Positions 11,229 through 21,917 of a stretch of 64,000 bases of DNA are shown piece by piece. The stretch spans positions 1,305 to 65,304 of the forward strand of contig JADGJT010000024.1 of NCBI GenBank assembly GCA_027604005.1. The letters run 5' to 3'. How positions within the stretch are numbered: position 1 is the first letter of the stretch; the number at the start of each line of letters is the position of its first letter. The translations under genes and the position numbers were made by a program. The notes under the pieces were generated by a model. It searched no databases. It was not told where the DNA came from and was given only the letters and a program-made list of their open reading frames with translations. Origin of the DNA: Dinochytrium kinnereticum (lineage: Eukaryota > Chytridiomycota > Chytridiomycetes > Chytridiales > Chytridiaceae).

Positions 11229-14200
11229 ATGGCTCCGTCTTCAGGAAGGGGATTTGCAGATGCCCAGCACCAGCAGCTCCGCTCGCAGGACTCACTTCAC
11301 CATCAGCAGCAACAACAGCGACATCACCATCATCAGCAACAACAGCAGCAGCAACCGCAGCACATGTTTGCTGCACCGGCACCCATTCCGACACCTTCTA
11401 GACCTATCTCCCTGATGAACTCATCCTCTTCTTCCCGCACGATGGGTGGAATGGGGGTGGATCTGAATGGACCAACCAATGCTCATCCGATCGGTGTCCC
11501 CAGGACCTACGGTGCCCAGCGTACCTCTTCATCCACGTCCTCGTCTCTCTCCTCAACGTCACTCCCAAAGAGAGAGATGCCTCTCCACCCCACCCTTCTC
11601 GATCTCTACAACTTTCACCTTGCCTCATCGCCCAGGTCACCCCTTTCCACCTCTCTAGCCAGCTCACCGGGCTACCACCAGCAACAGCAGTTGGGAACCG
11701 CCCCCTCCTTCTCTTCAAAGCGCTCCGCCGCCGCTGGAGCCGGGATACTTGGCGGCGGCGGTGGCGCTTTGGTTGGGTCGCCGTTTGGAGGTGTCGGGGG
11801 GTTGGCAAGGGGTTCGCAACCGGCCCAGTCCAACTTGACCTCTGGGCTGGGTGGTACGCCGTCAGCCCTTTCGATGGCCATTGCCGCTGCGGGGGGTGGA
11901 GGGGATCATCATCATGGAATCGGGGGCCGAGATGCCAGGGGATCTCTCGGGATGTCACAGCCAATGGTGGCGGCGTTCAAGTCGTCTGGGAATGCAAACA
12001 CTTACTTGAAGTCTCCGTCGGTCATTTCTGCTTCTTCAATGGACGTGAATTCACCTTTTCCTGCGGCAAGGGCTTTCCCGCCCACCACAACGACATCTTC
12101 CACAACGACTTCCATTATGGCTCAAGCCACCGGCGGTGCTCCCTCTCCTGCGAATGCTTTGTTTTTTCAAAGCAGAAGCTCGCTCTCTGCCATGATGATG
12201 GGGAATGAAATGCCGACCTCCTCTAATGATTCTGGTGTCATTGCTGCCGCGCCGACTGTGACCCCTACCGTTGCCCCTGTGAGACAGTTTCCACGGTCCC
12301 ATCATCATCACCACCATCACCATCATCATCATCACCAGCAGCAGCAACACCAACATCAGCATGCGGGAGGTTCTTTGCTTAACAACAGCATGCAGGGTGT
12401 TCAATCGGTGGGAGGTGGCATTATTCTCCCGAGGACAGCTGGCGCTTTTGCCTCTGGGTATGAGCCAACCTCTGCTGTCACCATGGGGAATTCCAATATG
12501 TCTGGCAACGGTATTTTCCCTAACCATCCTCCAAGCGCCACCGATTACTACTCGGACCTCTTTGCGGAAGGGGCCACCGGCCCTTTCTCGTGCTGCGGGA
12601 CGGAGCTTTCAATGTTCTCGGACCTTTTAAGACATTATGAGGAGGCACATCAGAGCGGACAGGTGCCGGTGGACCTTTCTGCGGTTCCTGTTGGAGGTAG
12701 TGTGGGGATGGGTGGCAACGTTGCGTCGGAGGGTGTTGAGAAAATTGGAGGAATGGATCAGGGCCATGGAGCTCCTGGGAAGATAGCAGCATCGTCTAAT
12801 GCAGGTTCGCAACTTCCTCTTCACCGCCGTATAAATGGGTGGCGTGGGGATGCGGTTGTTGTCCCGTCGTCTGGGCTTGCGGCTATGCAGGCTCCGGTGA
12901 CAGCGACTGTGGCCTCTGGGACGTCTGCCAATCATCGTATCATTGATCCTGTTTTGGAATCTGATGAGTCTTCGGAAGATGGGGAGAGTTCTGGATCAGA
13001 TGGATTTGATGATGATGATGATGACCTTGATGATGGGGATAGACTAAGAGTGGACGGTGGGAGTGGGGAGGGGAAGCCTTCTAATGGTTCTTCGTCTGCA
13101 ATTGGAGGTCAGGATCAGCAGAGACGAAGGCGGAGAAGGAGAAGGAGAATTCGACAGCAGAGGAAGCAGCAGGGCCAGATGATGATGATGGGAGGCAGGG
13201 TGGGAGGTAAAGATGCTGGAGGAGGGGCTGGGACGACTGGTACCAACATTGGTTTGATTCTTGGAGGCGACGCCGACGTGGATCTCAGCGCCATTCTCGC
13301 TACACAACCCACGCCTCCTAGAGCTGGGGCGTCGAAAGAGCTTTTGGGTGGAAAGCGGAACCTCTCGACTGCAGCCTTCTCGCTTGGGTCTTACACTGGT
13401 GCGGAGTTGAAGAGGTTCCGAGATGATTTTAATTTGTCGGGATTGGACTTTTCTGATATTTGGGACGCTGCCGCTTCCTATGTTGAAGCATCTGCGCCTG
13501 TTGGTGGTGGTGCAGTGGGTGCGGATGGAATGAATCTGGATGATGCTTTGATGGGTGGGACTAGCGCTGATGGGATGATGGGTGGGCGACCTGTAGCCGT
13601 TCCTAAGGGCCTTTTGAGCAAGGGTATGGACCTAGATTCTCAGAACGCTGCTCCGGCTGTCGATGGTGCGGGAGGCGACCCTATGACGGGGACCGGAAGG
13701 TCTGTCACGGGGACAGGCAGCCTCTCTACCTCCTCCTCCTTCTTGCTGGAGAATTATCCTGCTCTTATAGACCTTCTCAAGCCCGTTAATCTGTTTGACA
13801 TGACGCCAGATCAAGAGATGAGACAGGTTCTTCATGCTCATCAGCTTGTTCAGCTTGCGCATCATGCTCAGGCTGTTGGGATGCTTCAGAGTGGGTTTGG
13901 CAGCTTGGATCTCGGGAACGTTGCTGGGGCCGCTCGTGTTGCAGCTTCTGCGGGGCAGGGACAGCAACAGCAACAGCAGGATGCTATGGCGGCGCAGATG
14001 AATGCCATCATGGCGGATTTGGGGGCGCCTGGATTTGTTCAACCTGTTTCTGTTGATGCTGGCTCGGTCATAGGAGCGAGACCTTCTGCTGGGAATACGG
14101 GTGGACCGCCTTCAAATTCCACGTCTATTGTTCAACCTACTCAAACGACGAATTCTCTCCTAGGCGATGGCATCAAGGCCGCTGCGGCGGCAGCACGAGC

Positions 14201-15569
14201 GTCGTCTAGCAATCTCACACCCTCCCCGACCATGACTGGACCTACATCTGCGCCTTCACCACCAACGCAATCCACGACCGCTGAGGAAGATATTGCAGCC
14301 GCGGCCGCCTCACAGGTTCTGGCCAACTTGCCACTGGATTTTGACCCGGATGACCCGAAGGCGGTGGAGGAGGCGGTTAGGGCCGTGGCTGTTGCTGCAA
14401 AGCAGGCCGTTGCGAGACAGCAGGCTGCTCTTGCTCTTGCTGAGCAGCATGTGCACTTGCTGTTGGAGAAGGAGGAGGAGGAGGCGGCGGAGAAGTTGAG
14501 GAGGGGATTGGAGAAGAGAGGGGCGCCTGAGGTAGAGAGCGGTGAAGGGCCGAGTGCTGCTCCTCCTCCTCCTCCCCCTGTTATCCAACAGCAGCAGCAG
14601 CAGCAGAGATCACCGGTTGAGGGATCTGCTTCACCGGCTTCCGTTTCCGGTGTTACAGTCGGTGGGAGACCTTATCGATGTCCTGTCGGGGGATGCGGCA
14701 AGACGTACAAGAATCGGAATGGGTTAAAGTATCACCGTGATCACGCTGGACATTCATCGGAGGATTGGGTGGCGGCGGGTGGGGATCTGATATTGACGTC
14801 ATCGTCCTCTGCGACTTCGTCACCGTCCCTTTTTGCGGTGGATGAGGGGAACGGTGGTGGACTTTTGAGTGGTGGTGGTGCTACTGGTGGGTGGGATCCC
14901 AACACTGATTTTGGGTTTGGAGGGAAGGGAAGCCCGTTTTCGGTGGAGGGCGTTCTTGTTGCTGATGAGTTACACGCACCTTCGCCCAGCCCGCTTATGA
15001 CTACAGGGGATGTTGCTGCAGGAGATGTGCCGACGATGCCAACGGGGATGTCAAAGCCGTTTGTGTGTCGCGCTCCTGGATGTTTCAGGTGTTATAAGAA
15101 TGTGGCGGGGTTGCGGTATCATGTTCAACATAGTCATGCGGATATGGATGTTAGGGGCTTGTTAAGGGAGTGTCGATCTCCCACCGGTATGCCTGGAACG
15201 GTCAGGGGCCCACCCGTGCCAACTACTGGGCCTGCGGATCACGCTCTTAGCGACGCGACCATGGCCGCTTTGTCGTCATTGATGGCTGTTGGTAGTGATG
15301 CATCTGTGACACCTGATCCTGCGGCTGCTGCTGGTGGTGGTGTGTCGGGATGGACGTTCCCGACATTTGCGACGCAAAATCAGGCACCGCCAGGTGCTTT
15401 TATTCCGCAGACGATGGGACTTGGGATCGACGCTGAGGCGAATTCAATGCTTGAGCTTATAGGTAGTAGGGAGGGGGGAGATTTTCTGAATCAGAGGGAG
15501 GGGTTGACGGGGTTGGGGATTGGAGGGGGTGGGGGTGAAGGGTTTTATGGGTTCTCGAATGGATCGTGA
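11229..15569 (+). CDS. Sfp1-like C2H2 zinc-finger transcription regulator
   Basis: This is a single uninterrupted 1446-codon frame, unusual in this intron-rich window. An atypical first finger (SCCGTELSMFSDLLRHYEEAH, about residue 454) is followed far downstream by two C2H2 fingers: YRCPVGGCGKTYKNRNGLKYH (about 1149) and FVCRAPGCFRCYKNVAGLRYH (about 1277). CPVxGCxKTYKNxNGLKYH is typical of Sfp1-type regulators, which in yeast control ribosome biogenesis and cell size; the distal split arrangement also fits. The remainder is low complexity: His/Gln tracts near residues 20-45 and 358-380, an acidic Asp run near 595, an eight-Arg run near 640, and many Ser/Gly/Ala stretches. It is much longer than the yeast protein. 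Orthology beyond the finger signature is inference. Confidence 0.8.
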   Translation: MAPSSGRGFADAQHQQLRSQDSLHHQQQQQRHHHHQQQQQQQPQHMFAAPAPIPTPSRPISLMNSSSSSRTMGGMGVDLNGPTNAHPIGVPRTYGAQRTSSSTSSSLSSTSLPKREMPLHPTLLDLYNFHLASSPRSPLSTSLASSPGYHQQQQLGTAPSFSSKRSAAAGAGILGGGGGALVGSPFGGVGGLARGSQPAQSNLTSGLGGTPSALSMAIAAAGGGGDHHHGIGGRDARGSLGMSQPMVAAFKSSGNANTYLKSPSVISASSMDVNSPFPAARAFPPTTTTSSTTTSIMAQATGGAPSPANALFFQSRSSLSAMMMGNEMPTSSNDSGVIAAAPTVTPTVAPVRQFPRSHHHHHHHHHHHHQQQQHQHQHAGGSLLNNSMQGVQSVGGGIILPRTAGAFASGYEPTSAVTMGNSNMSGNGIFPNHPPSATDYYSDLFAEGATGPFSCCGTELSMFSDLLRHYEEAHQSGQVPVDLSAVPVGGSVGMGGNVASEGVEKIGGMDQGHGAPGKIAASSNAGSQLPLHRRINGWRGDAVVVPSSGLAAMQAPVTATVASGTSANHRIIDPVLESDESSEDGESSGSDGFDDDDDDLDDGDRLRVDGGSGEGKPSNGSSSAIGGQDQQRRRRRRRRRIRQQRKQQGQMMMMGGRVGGKDAGGGAGTTGTNIGLILGGDADVDLSAILATQPTPPRAGASKELLGGKRNLSTAAFSLGSYTGAELKRFRDDFNLSGLDFSDIWDAAASYVEASAPVGGGAVGADGMNLDDALMGGTSADGMMGGRPVAVPKGLLSKGMDLDSQNAAPAVDGAGGDPMTGTGRSVTGTGSLSTSSSFLLENYPALIDLLKPVNLFDMTPDQEMRQVLHAHQLVQLAHHAQAVGMLQSGFGSLDLGNVAGAARVAASAGQGQQQQQQDAMAAQMNAIMADLGAPGFVQPVSVDAGSVIGARPSAGNTGGPPSNSTSIVQPTQTTNSLLGDGIKAAAAAARASSSNLTPSPTMTGPTSAPSPPTQSTTAEEDIAAAAASQVLANLPLDFDPDDPKAVEEAVRAVAVAAKQAVARQQAALALAEQHVHLLLEKEEEEAAEKLRRGLEKRGAPEVESGEGPSAAPPPPPPVIQQQQQQQRSPVEGSASPASVSGVTVGGRPYRCPVGGCGKTYKNRNGLKYHRDHAGHSSEDWVAAGGDLILTSSSSATSSPSLFAVDEGNGGGLLSGGGATGGWDPNTDFGFGGKGSPFSVEGVLVADELHAPSPSPLMTTGDVAAGDVPTMPTGMSKPFVCRAPGCFRCYKNVAGLRYHVQHSHADMDVRGLLRECRSPTGMPGTVRGPPVPTTGPADHALSDATMAALSSLMAVGSDASVTPDPAAAAGGGVSGWTFPTFATQNQAPPGAFIPQTMGLGIDAEANSMLELIGSREGGDFLNQREGLTGLGIGGGGGEGFYGFSNGS

Positions 15570-16720
15570 TTTATTGTGGGGGAGAGTTTTGTTTGTTTAT
15601 CGGCTGTTTCGTTTCTTCTCTTTCTCCTCGTACCCTTGCTTTATCTTTCTTTTTTTAAGTCGGTTGCGTTAGTTTGCATGCCGCCCACCTTCTTTTTTTT
15701 TTTAAAAAAATTATATTGTGAGGGCTTGCTGTATTTAGCCTCTTGAAATTGCAGTTTTGAGACGGGGTTGGGGCTTTTGCAGTATGTTTGTGTATGTTTG
15801 CTCACCTCTTAGGGGGGTCTCTTGTCACCGTCCTTCCTTTTTACTTTCTTTTTAAATCGTGCTTCGTATGCTTCTGCCTTTGGTCCTTTGCTGTATTTCA
15901 TTTGTTTATGCGACCGTTTTCCTCCCGTTTTGCCGTTTTTGTTTCTTTTTTCTATCTTTATTGCGTTGAAGGATCTCTTTTGCTGTGTTTTGATACTTGT
16001 TTTTGGTTTTGGTTTATTTTGTTTTTTTTGTTTCGCGGGTGCGCGCTGACCACCATTTTTCGATGATTGATTTGAGTGATGCTTGTGTTTTTTCATTGCC
16101 GTGGTGTCTGGTTTTTCTTTCGCGTTGCGATGCGGGGGGGGGTCTCTTTAGGGCGTCGGGGGCAGCGACGCGTTGACGCGGGGAGGGAGACACGCCACAC
16201 CAAACATGAAGGAAATTCCAGACTGTGAAACGTTTCCTTTTGCTGGTGTTGGCTGAAACGTGCCTGCGATAATATTAAGACCACCACTGCCGCCCATCCA
16301 TTACCACCCTTCATTTCGCCGTCATCTGCAGTCGCTGCTGGTGACTTGATACTCCTGTTGAGATCTGATCGTGTCGTCGTGGGGCGGTGTCTGCGATCCC
16401 TTTCCCTTCTTTTCCGCTCCTTTTCACGCTCCGACAGAATCTATCTATCGAGTGGAATAGAAACCCCCTGCACTGTTGCGCACACACACTTTGCCTGTTT
16501 TATTATTGCCTTGCGATTGCTGAGGGTGGCTGAAGCTGAAAAGATAGCCTGTCGTTATATTCACTACCTCAGCGTCTGGCGACAGCGATTTCTTTGGCGG
16601 CTCCCTTCCACCTCTCTGCCATTGCCAAGAGCCGGCCACATCCGTCCTGCCTGAGTTTAGGACCATTCCTGCGATCAGAACGCTACAACGATCCATCATC
16701 CAGCTTTTTAAAGTGCCATC
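15570..16720. other. intergenic region, T-rich 3' flank then CT-rich promoter
   Basis: 15590-16130 is T-rich and probably 3' UTR/terminator sequence of the zinc-finger gene. 16340-16720 is mixed and precedes the start of the next gene. I see no coding signal. Confidence 0.4.
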
Positions 16721-19455
16721 ATGGTCTCCCCAACCGTTCCTCCCCCACTCACCATTCCCCAACAAACTCACATACCACCGTCGTCCCCACCGATTCCCCG
16801 CCGTCCTCTTTCCCATCCAACCCCGTTTGCAACCTCAACCCGCATCGCAGCCCCCTCATCCATTTTTGACTCCCCGTCGCTGCCTCTCGACACGCCGGAA
16901 ACGGGGAGGTCTCGTACTTCGCTGTTGAAACAGGTTAGGGTCACTCGGAAGGAGGGGTATGGACGAGCGAGTGAGGGGGTGAGGGGGGAGGAGAGGGTGC
17001 CGTTGTTTTTTGGTGGGGAGGCACGGGGCAATGGGAGTGCTCCTCTGGGGTCGACCGTTTCGACGGGGTATCTTATGGAGAGGAGGAGGAGGAGGAGGGA
17101 GGCAGGGAGAAAGGGGAGAGGGTGGTTGGGAAGTGTGGGGAGTGTGGCGCTCTGGGGTTTGGGAGGAGGGTTGGTTATGCTGCAGATCATGGTGAGCATT
17201 TTGCTTTCGTTTTGGCCTGCTCTTTTGGTCTTCTGGGCCTTTCTTCGTGACCTATTAATGCTTTCTCTTCGTCTACCTTTTTGCAGGGCGTTCCTTCGTA
17301 TCTTGTGACCCGGTTCACCACCTCGACATTGCAATGGCCCAATCCCCTTTACTCCATGGACCCGCTTGCTCCCGTTCTCCATCACCTCCACTGCATCCTC
17401 TCCCTGCTCTTCATCTCCGCGTTGGGTCCGCACCTCCTCTTCCTCGTCTCCCAAATCCACCAACGACATCAAAGTCAAGAAATGCTCCGCCGCCGCCGAA
17501 ACTTTGGTGGAGGCTCTGCGGCACCTCCTTCCTCATCTTTCACGGTATCCCCGTCATGCTGGGGATGGTCGTCGATGAAGAGTGCTCTGTCGGGAGGTGG
17601 TGGCGCCACGCTCACTCGGTACCCTGTTGCCTCGTATTGGCTTGCCGCGGGGGTCATGGTTCTGATGTCTGGGTTACCTCCGTATGTTGTGGAAGGGGGG
17701 GACTTGTTTTGGAGGGTTGTGGCTTTGAGACAAGCGATGATGGGGAAGAATGGAACGCACATAGACGGATCTTTAGCAACAGTTGTGGGTGTTGTCGCGT
17801 CAGTTTCTTTTTCGGATGGGATGTCGGATGAGTACGTGCTGGAGGTGGAGGATGTTAGGGAGGCGTTGAGACGGTGGGTCCCGAGAGCGGTTGCTGTTGT
17901 TTCGGCGTTTTCCATCGCTGCCTTGATTGCGTTTGCTCGAATGGTGGAATCGGGTGATGAGACTGATAAGGGGCTGGGAATGCGACGAAGGAGATATCAG
18001 CCTTTGCTGACCGCTACCTCTTGCCCGTCCCCGACCATGTCCGTGTCCTCCGTGGGATCGTTTGGCGAAAACGAGCCAGATGCACCTTCTAAAGGTCCCA
18101 TTAGGGTGTCGGTTCAGCTGCAAAGGCGCCTTTCAACTTCTTCTTCTTCTTCGTCTCGGTCGGGTGTCGAGTCAGTGATGAGTGGGCTTGAGAGTGGCGG
18201 AGGGTCTTTTGATGATGGGTTTCGAAGTGATACGCCTTACGATGAGGAGACGGAGGAGGGAACGTCACCACGGCGTCTGCGACTTTCATTCAAGCGTGTT
18301 GTGGCGAGAGGCGCTGCATTCTTTGGGGGCAAGCGGCTGGGGGTTGTTGCTCCTAGGCGGTTGGCCAGGGCGTTGAGCGGCGGCGGTAGTCGCCATGGTT
18401 CCGACGGGTCTTTTCGCCGTTTCATCAGGCGCTGGGCTGGATCCTCGCTTGGGCTACATCTCGCCTTTCATTTGCTTGTCGGGGCGCCCTGGGCCATTTT
18501 GGCAGTGGAGCATTGCATGGGAGTTGCGGTTGTTGTGCCGGCCTTTCATTCTCCTGCAGTTGTGGCTCCCATGCTGCCTACTGGGGCTTTTGCAAGCTCA
18601 TCTCTAGGATTAAATTCGATGTCTCTCCCGACTGATCTTATGACAGAGGCGGGAGCATCCGTAGTCAGACATCGTCGGGATGCGGGTGATTGGGACGCCG
18701 TAGACGCAGCCGCCTTAGACTCTGATTATTCCAAAAACATCAACTTCACTTTTTCTTCTTCCGGAAACGGGACCTCCAACTCTGTTCCGCGAAACCCCTT
18801 TGCTGCACCCTCAGCCTCCGTATCTCTCTTTGTCGCCGGTCTCCATGTCTTCATCGCAGTCCTCCTTGTCTTTATCTCCATGGGCCCGGCTCCCAATCTC
18901 TCCAACAACACTCGTCCCACCAATCCTACTTCTTCTTTACTTGCGGCTGCCGAACCACTCCTCGCCTCGGATCGCCACCAAACTCACGAAAAGAAAAATG
19001 ACGACGACCGAACGCCTCTCAGTGTTTCTGTCGTAGTCGACCCTTATGGTGTTAACTCGTTTGCCACAAATTTAGACGAGTCACCCAAGAGAGGTGGGAC
19101 GCCTGAACCGAGATGGAGAGGCAGCCGTGGTGTCGTCGGGAGGACCGTATCTGAGCCGGGGTCTCCGCAGATTCAACCGTCACAATCAATAACCTTGAGG
19201 GGAGACGGCGCCGCAGAGAGAGAGGATGTGAGGTGCTTTAGGTTTTTGAATGTTGTTGTGCTGGTAGTTGCTGCTCTAGTTATGGGCCTGGTTGTAGGCT
19301 GGGTTGGGGTTTGTAGGGAATCTTGTGGGAGAAAGGACTTTTTGGAAGGGAATGTGGGGGTGAATGGAACGCTGGGTGTGGGGGCTTTCTGGAATGCTGC
19401 AATGACGGCGAGGAGTAGAGTATTGCCGGGGGATGCAGGGCAGTTTGGGCAGTAG
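16721..19455 (+). CDS. polytopic membrane protein of unknown function
   Basis: Exons 16721-17191 and 17287-19455 (intron GTGAGC..CAG, phase 0) give about 879 aa. The first 130 residues are Pro/Ser/Arg-rich and hydrophilic. About seven hydrophobic segments follow, near residues 136-160, 187-211, 272-294, 358-378, 544-577, 667-687 and 811-831. A long hydrophilic Ser/Arg-rich loop (about 385-540) lies between the fourth and fifth. An Asn-X-Ser/Thr cluster (NFTFSSSGNGT) lies near residue 650. Seven segments with a large third loop recalls a receptor or transporter, but no family signature is recognisable and the count is by eye. Around 17480-17620 another frame also looks protein-like (LWWRLCGTSFLIFHGIPV), so a small undetected intron or frame error is possible there. 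Confidence 0.7.
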
Positions 19456-19732
19456 GATGGCGGCTTTTTCATTAATATTTCTTTCTTAGTTCTTCACTCA
19501 CTGTATTTATTTTCATAAGCAATTACTTTGAACGTTCTGTTTTTCCCTTTCGCATTATTCTTTTTTTTTTTTCTCGCCTTCCAATTAATATAGATATCTT
19601 CCTTTTGCATTCACTCTTTGCTCGTCTTTACCTTACTCAGGAGCAATCCCCATTGGTTATCGTTAATTTTTTGCTTGGCTTTCAATGTAAAGGAAAAGGG
19701 AAACGCGTGCACAGCAGGTCTACCCATCTCTT

Positions 19733-21884
19733 TTACTCATCCAAAAGAGGGCACCAAAACACCCTCACCAGCTCTTCCGCGCTTGGTGCCTTTCCCATCA
19801 TCATTTCTTTCCCGGCCATTGCCCACTCGGGTCTGTCCATCCCTACAAGCACAGTAAAGGGCTTACCCTCTCCCACACCTATTCTGGTCGCAACGTCTAA
19901 TGAACCCCTTGCAATCTTAACCGCGACCTCAGCCATACCACCAACAACTCCGCTGTCTCCAGATACTACTCCCAAGGATTCAGGAGCGAGTGCCTTCAAG
20001 ACATTTGCAAGATCTCTGTTTGTCCTCTGCTCCGCAGCCACGCAAACATCGACCAATGCACCGCAGAGGAGGGACACGCCATATAGGTATTGGGCCGTCC
20101 ATTCTCGACGACGTTGATAGAGAGCGGTGGTTTCAGAAGATGGGTCTTGAGCTTCCATTGAAAATTCTTCGGACCATCTTCTGGACACTTCTGCGACATC
20201 CTCCTGGAGGGATGGGAGGACTGTAGTGGTAACGTAGTGGCGAGTTGTAAAGGGGTTCGAGGTCAGGCTGGAGAGGTTCTCGGAGAGAGCTTCAGCCCAG
20301 GTTAGGGTTGAGGTTACGTCCATGTCGTTTTGGCCAGCTGCAGGGAAGGGAAATTTAACTACCAGGCTCACAAAAGTGAAGAGAAACTTACCAAGCGAGC
20401 CCAGCTCAATCTCTAAATTCGCCACAACTTCAAACTGGTTCGCCAGCAAGGCCATAGCCTTTGCCTCTTCATCCGTCATTCCCTCCTCTTTGTCCTTCTC
20501 GATGGCTTCCGCAAATGGCGGTCGAGGAATATCATCTGAGAGAGGTATCGGCGCCTCACCCACAATGGCTTTTAATGACTCCTCAGCAGCCTTAATCGCC
20601 ATCGACACCGAGTCATGCTTCCTCCCCGAATCCCCAAGGCATCTTATCACACCACCAGCACCCGTAATGGCGTTCAACGGCCTTTGTGTCAATTGAAGAA
20701 GCCCCGCTTCAGCAGCCTGAGACGCGAGGGAGGGTCGACCAGAAGCCGTGACGGATGCTTCCACGGCCTCCCTCTCAAACACATTCAAAGGGTACCCTAT
20801 TGCCGTGAAGTGAGAGGGGGAGGGAGCGTCGGAGAGGATACTGGAAAGGGATATGTGGTCGGGTGAGGTGAGTATATGCATAGTGTTAGAGGATACGCCG
20901 TAGCCGCGTATTCTGCCGCGAAGCACCTCTTTCTCTAAGTGGGAGAAAGCGGTTCGCATGAGGGTCAAAAGCTGGGTACGATTGATAGCCTAAAGATATT
21001 CTTACTTAGAAGCAGAACGGGAGGAAGATAAGGCAAGCAACTACAATGAAAAGACCCACCCGGTTCTTTGCATGAATCATTCTCTCAGGATTATTCAGCA
21101 TGACGATATCCGCGGACTGAACACCTAGCCTCATTAACGACTTGGTGATCTCTTCCTCAAGGAACTTTGGAGAGAGGCAATGAGCTGCTGTTTCTGACAA
21201 TATAGCCAATCCATCGCCATGATCCTCCTGATCTTGAAGGTGTTTGGCCACGAGATCTGAGCCCAGAATGTGACCCAGCTTGGTTACTATGATAACCTCC
21301 TACAAGGTCCATTGGAGGTACGGGGTTAGAGACGAGCCAATCTAATGGCGATGGCGCCAAGGATGCGTGAATAAAACAAGGAAGTTTACATCTCTATTCA
21401 GGGCTCCCTCCGATATTAACTCCGCAAGCGCTTCCCCAATAATCTTCTCCGACATGCCTGAAAGAAACAAAACACATGCGGTCACTTGTCTTTGAAAAGG
21501 CATAGCAAAAAAACACAATGAAGTACCTGATCCAAAATGAGCGCTGGTGTCAACCACATTCACTCCCCGAGTCAAAGCAGTCTTGATAGCCAACTTCCCA
21601 GCATCTACTCCCCCGGAATGAAGTCTATACGCACCGAACCCAACTTCAGAGGCCCATACGCCCCCCATCCTTGAGATCCTCCTAAAGGCATGCAACCCAT
21701 CGTCCTTGAACCTATCTATGAATCGCTGCGTCCCTTCCTCTGTCGCCATGCCACTGATTGGAGGTCGATGTTGCTGGAGATATACCGCTGATGTTGAGAA
21801 TCGTTGCGATGCGGCTTGAAGTGCGATGGCTAGCCTGGGATCCATCGCTCGCCGACTGCAGTGTAAGGTCTGCATGCCCGGCAT
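19733..21884 (-). CDS. aldo/keto reductase-like protein with C-terminal extension
   Basis: Five exons (21884-21527, 21457-21390, 21299-21060, 20989-20392, 20337-19733) join in phase to about 622 aa. The N-terminus (AMDPRLAIALQAASQRFSTS) looks like a mitochondrial presequence. The AKR barrel follows: VWASEVGFGAYRL, VNVVDTSAHFGSG, MSEKIIGEALAEL, EVIIVTKLG, ADIVMLNNPE and RGRIRGYGVSSNTM. About 300 further residues after the barrel are helical and unlike the usual 300-340-aa AKR. Catalytic positions are altered: Asp112 and Lys149 are present, but the tyrosine five residues after the Asp is Phe117, and the His of the LHxPE motif is Asn211. NADPH-dependent reduction is therefore doubtful. The gene is head to head with the SDR gene, with 33 bp between start codons, or 72 bp if the Met of MDPRL is used. 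Confidence 0.85.
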
Positions 21885-21917
21885 GTATTAGAAAAAGCAA
21901 ATTGGACAAGTTGAGAG
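21885..21917. promoter_or_regulatory. very short divergent promoter interval
   Basis: Only 33 bp separate the ATG of the aldo/keto reductase-like gene (minus) from the ATG of the SDR gene (plus). Core promoter elements and both 5' leaders must overlap this interval or reach into the opposing coding sequence. If the second methionine of the reductase is used, the gap is 72 bp. Confidence 0.5.

Noticed and set aside
17334..17831. Alternative frame across the second exon of the membrane protein
   Set aside because: The main frame is open for over 700 codons with hydrophobic segments; the alternative is short and ends without splice support. Kept only as a caveat.
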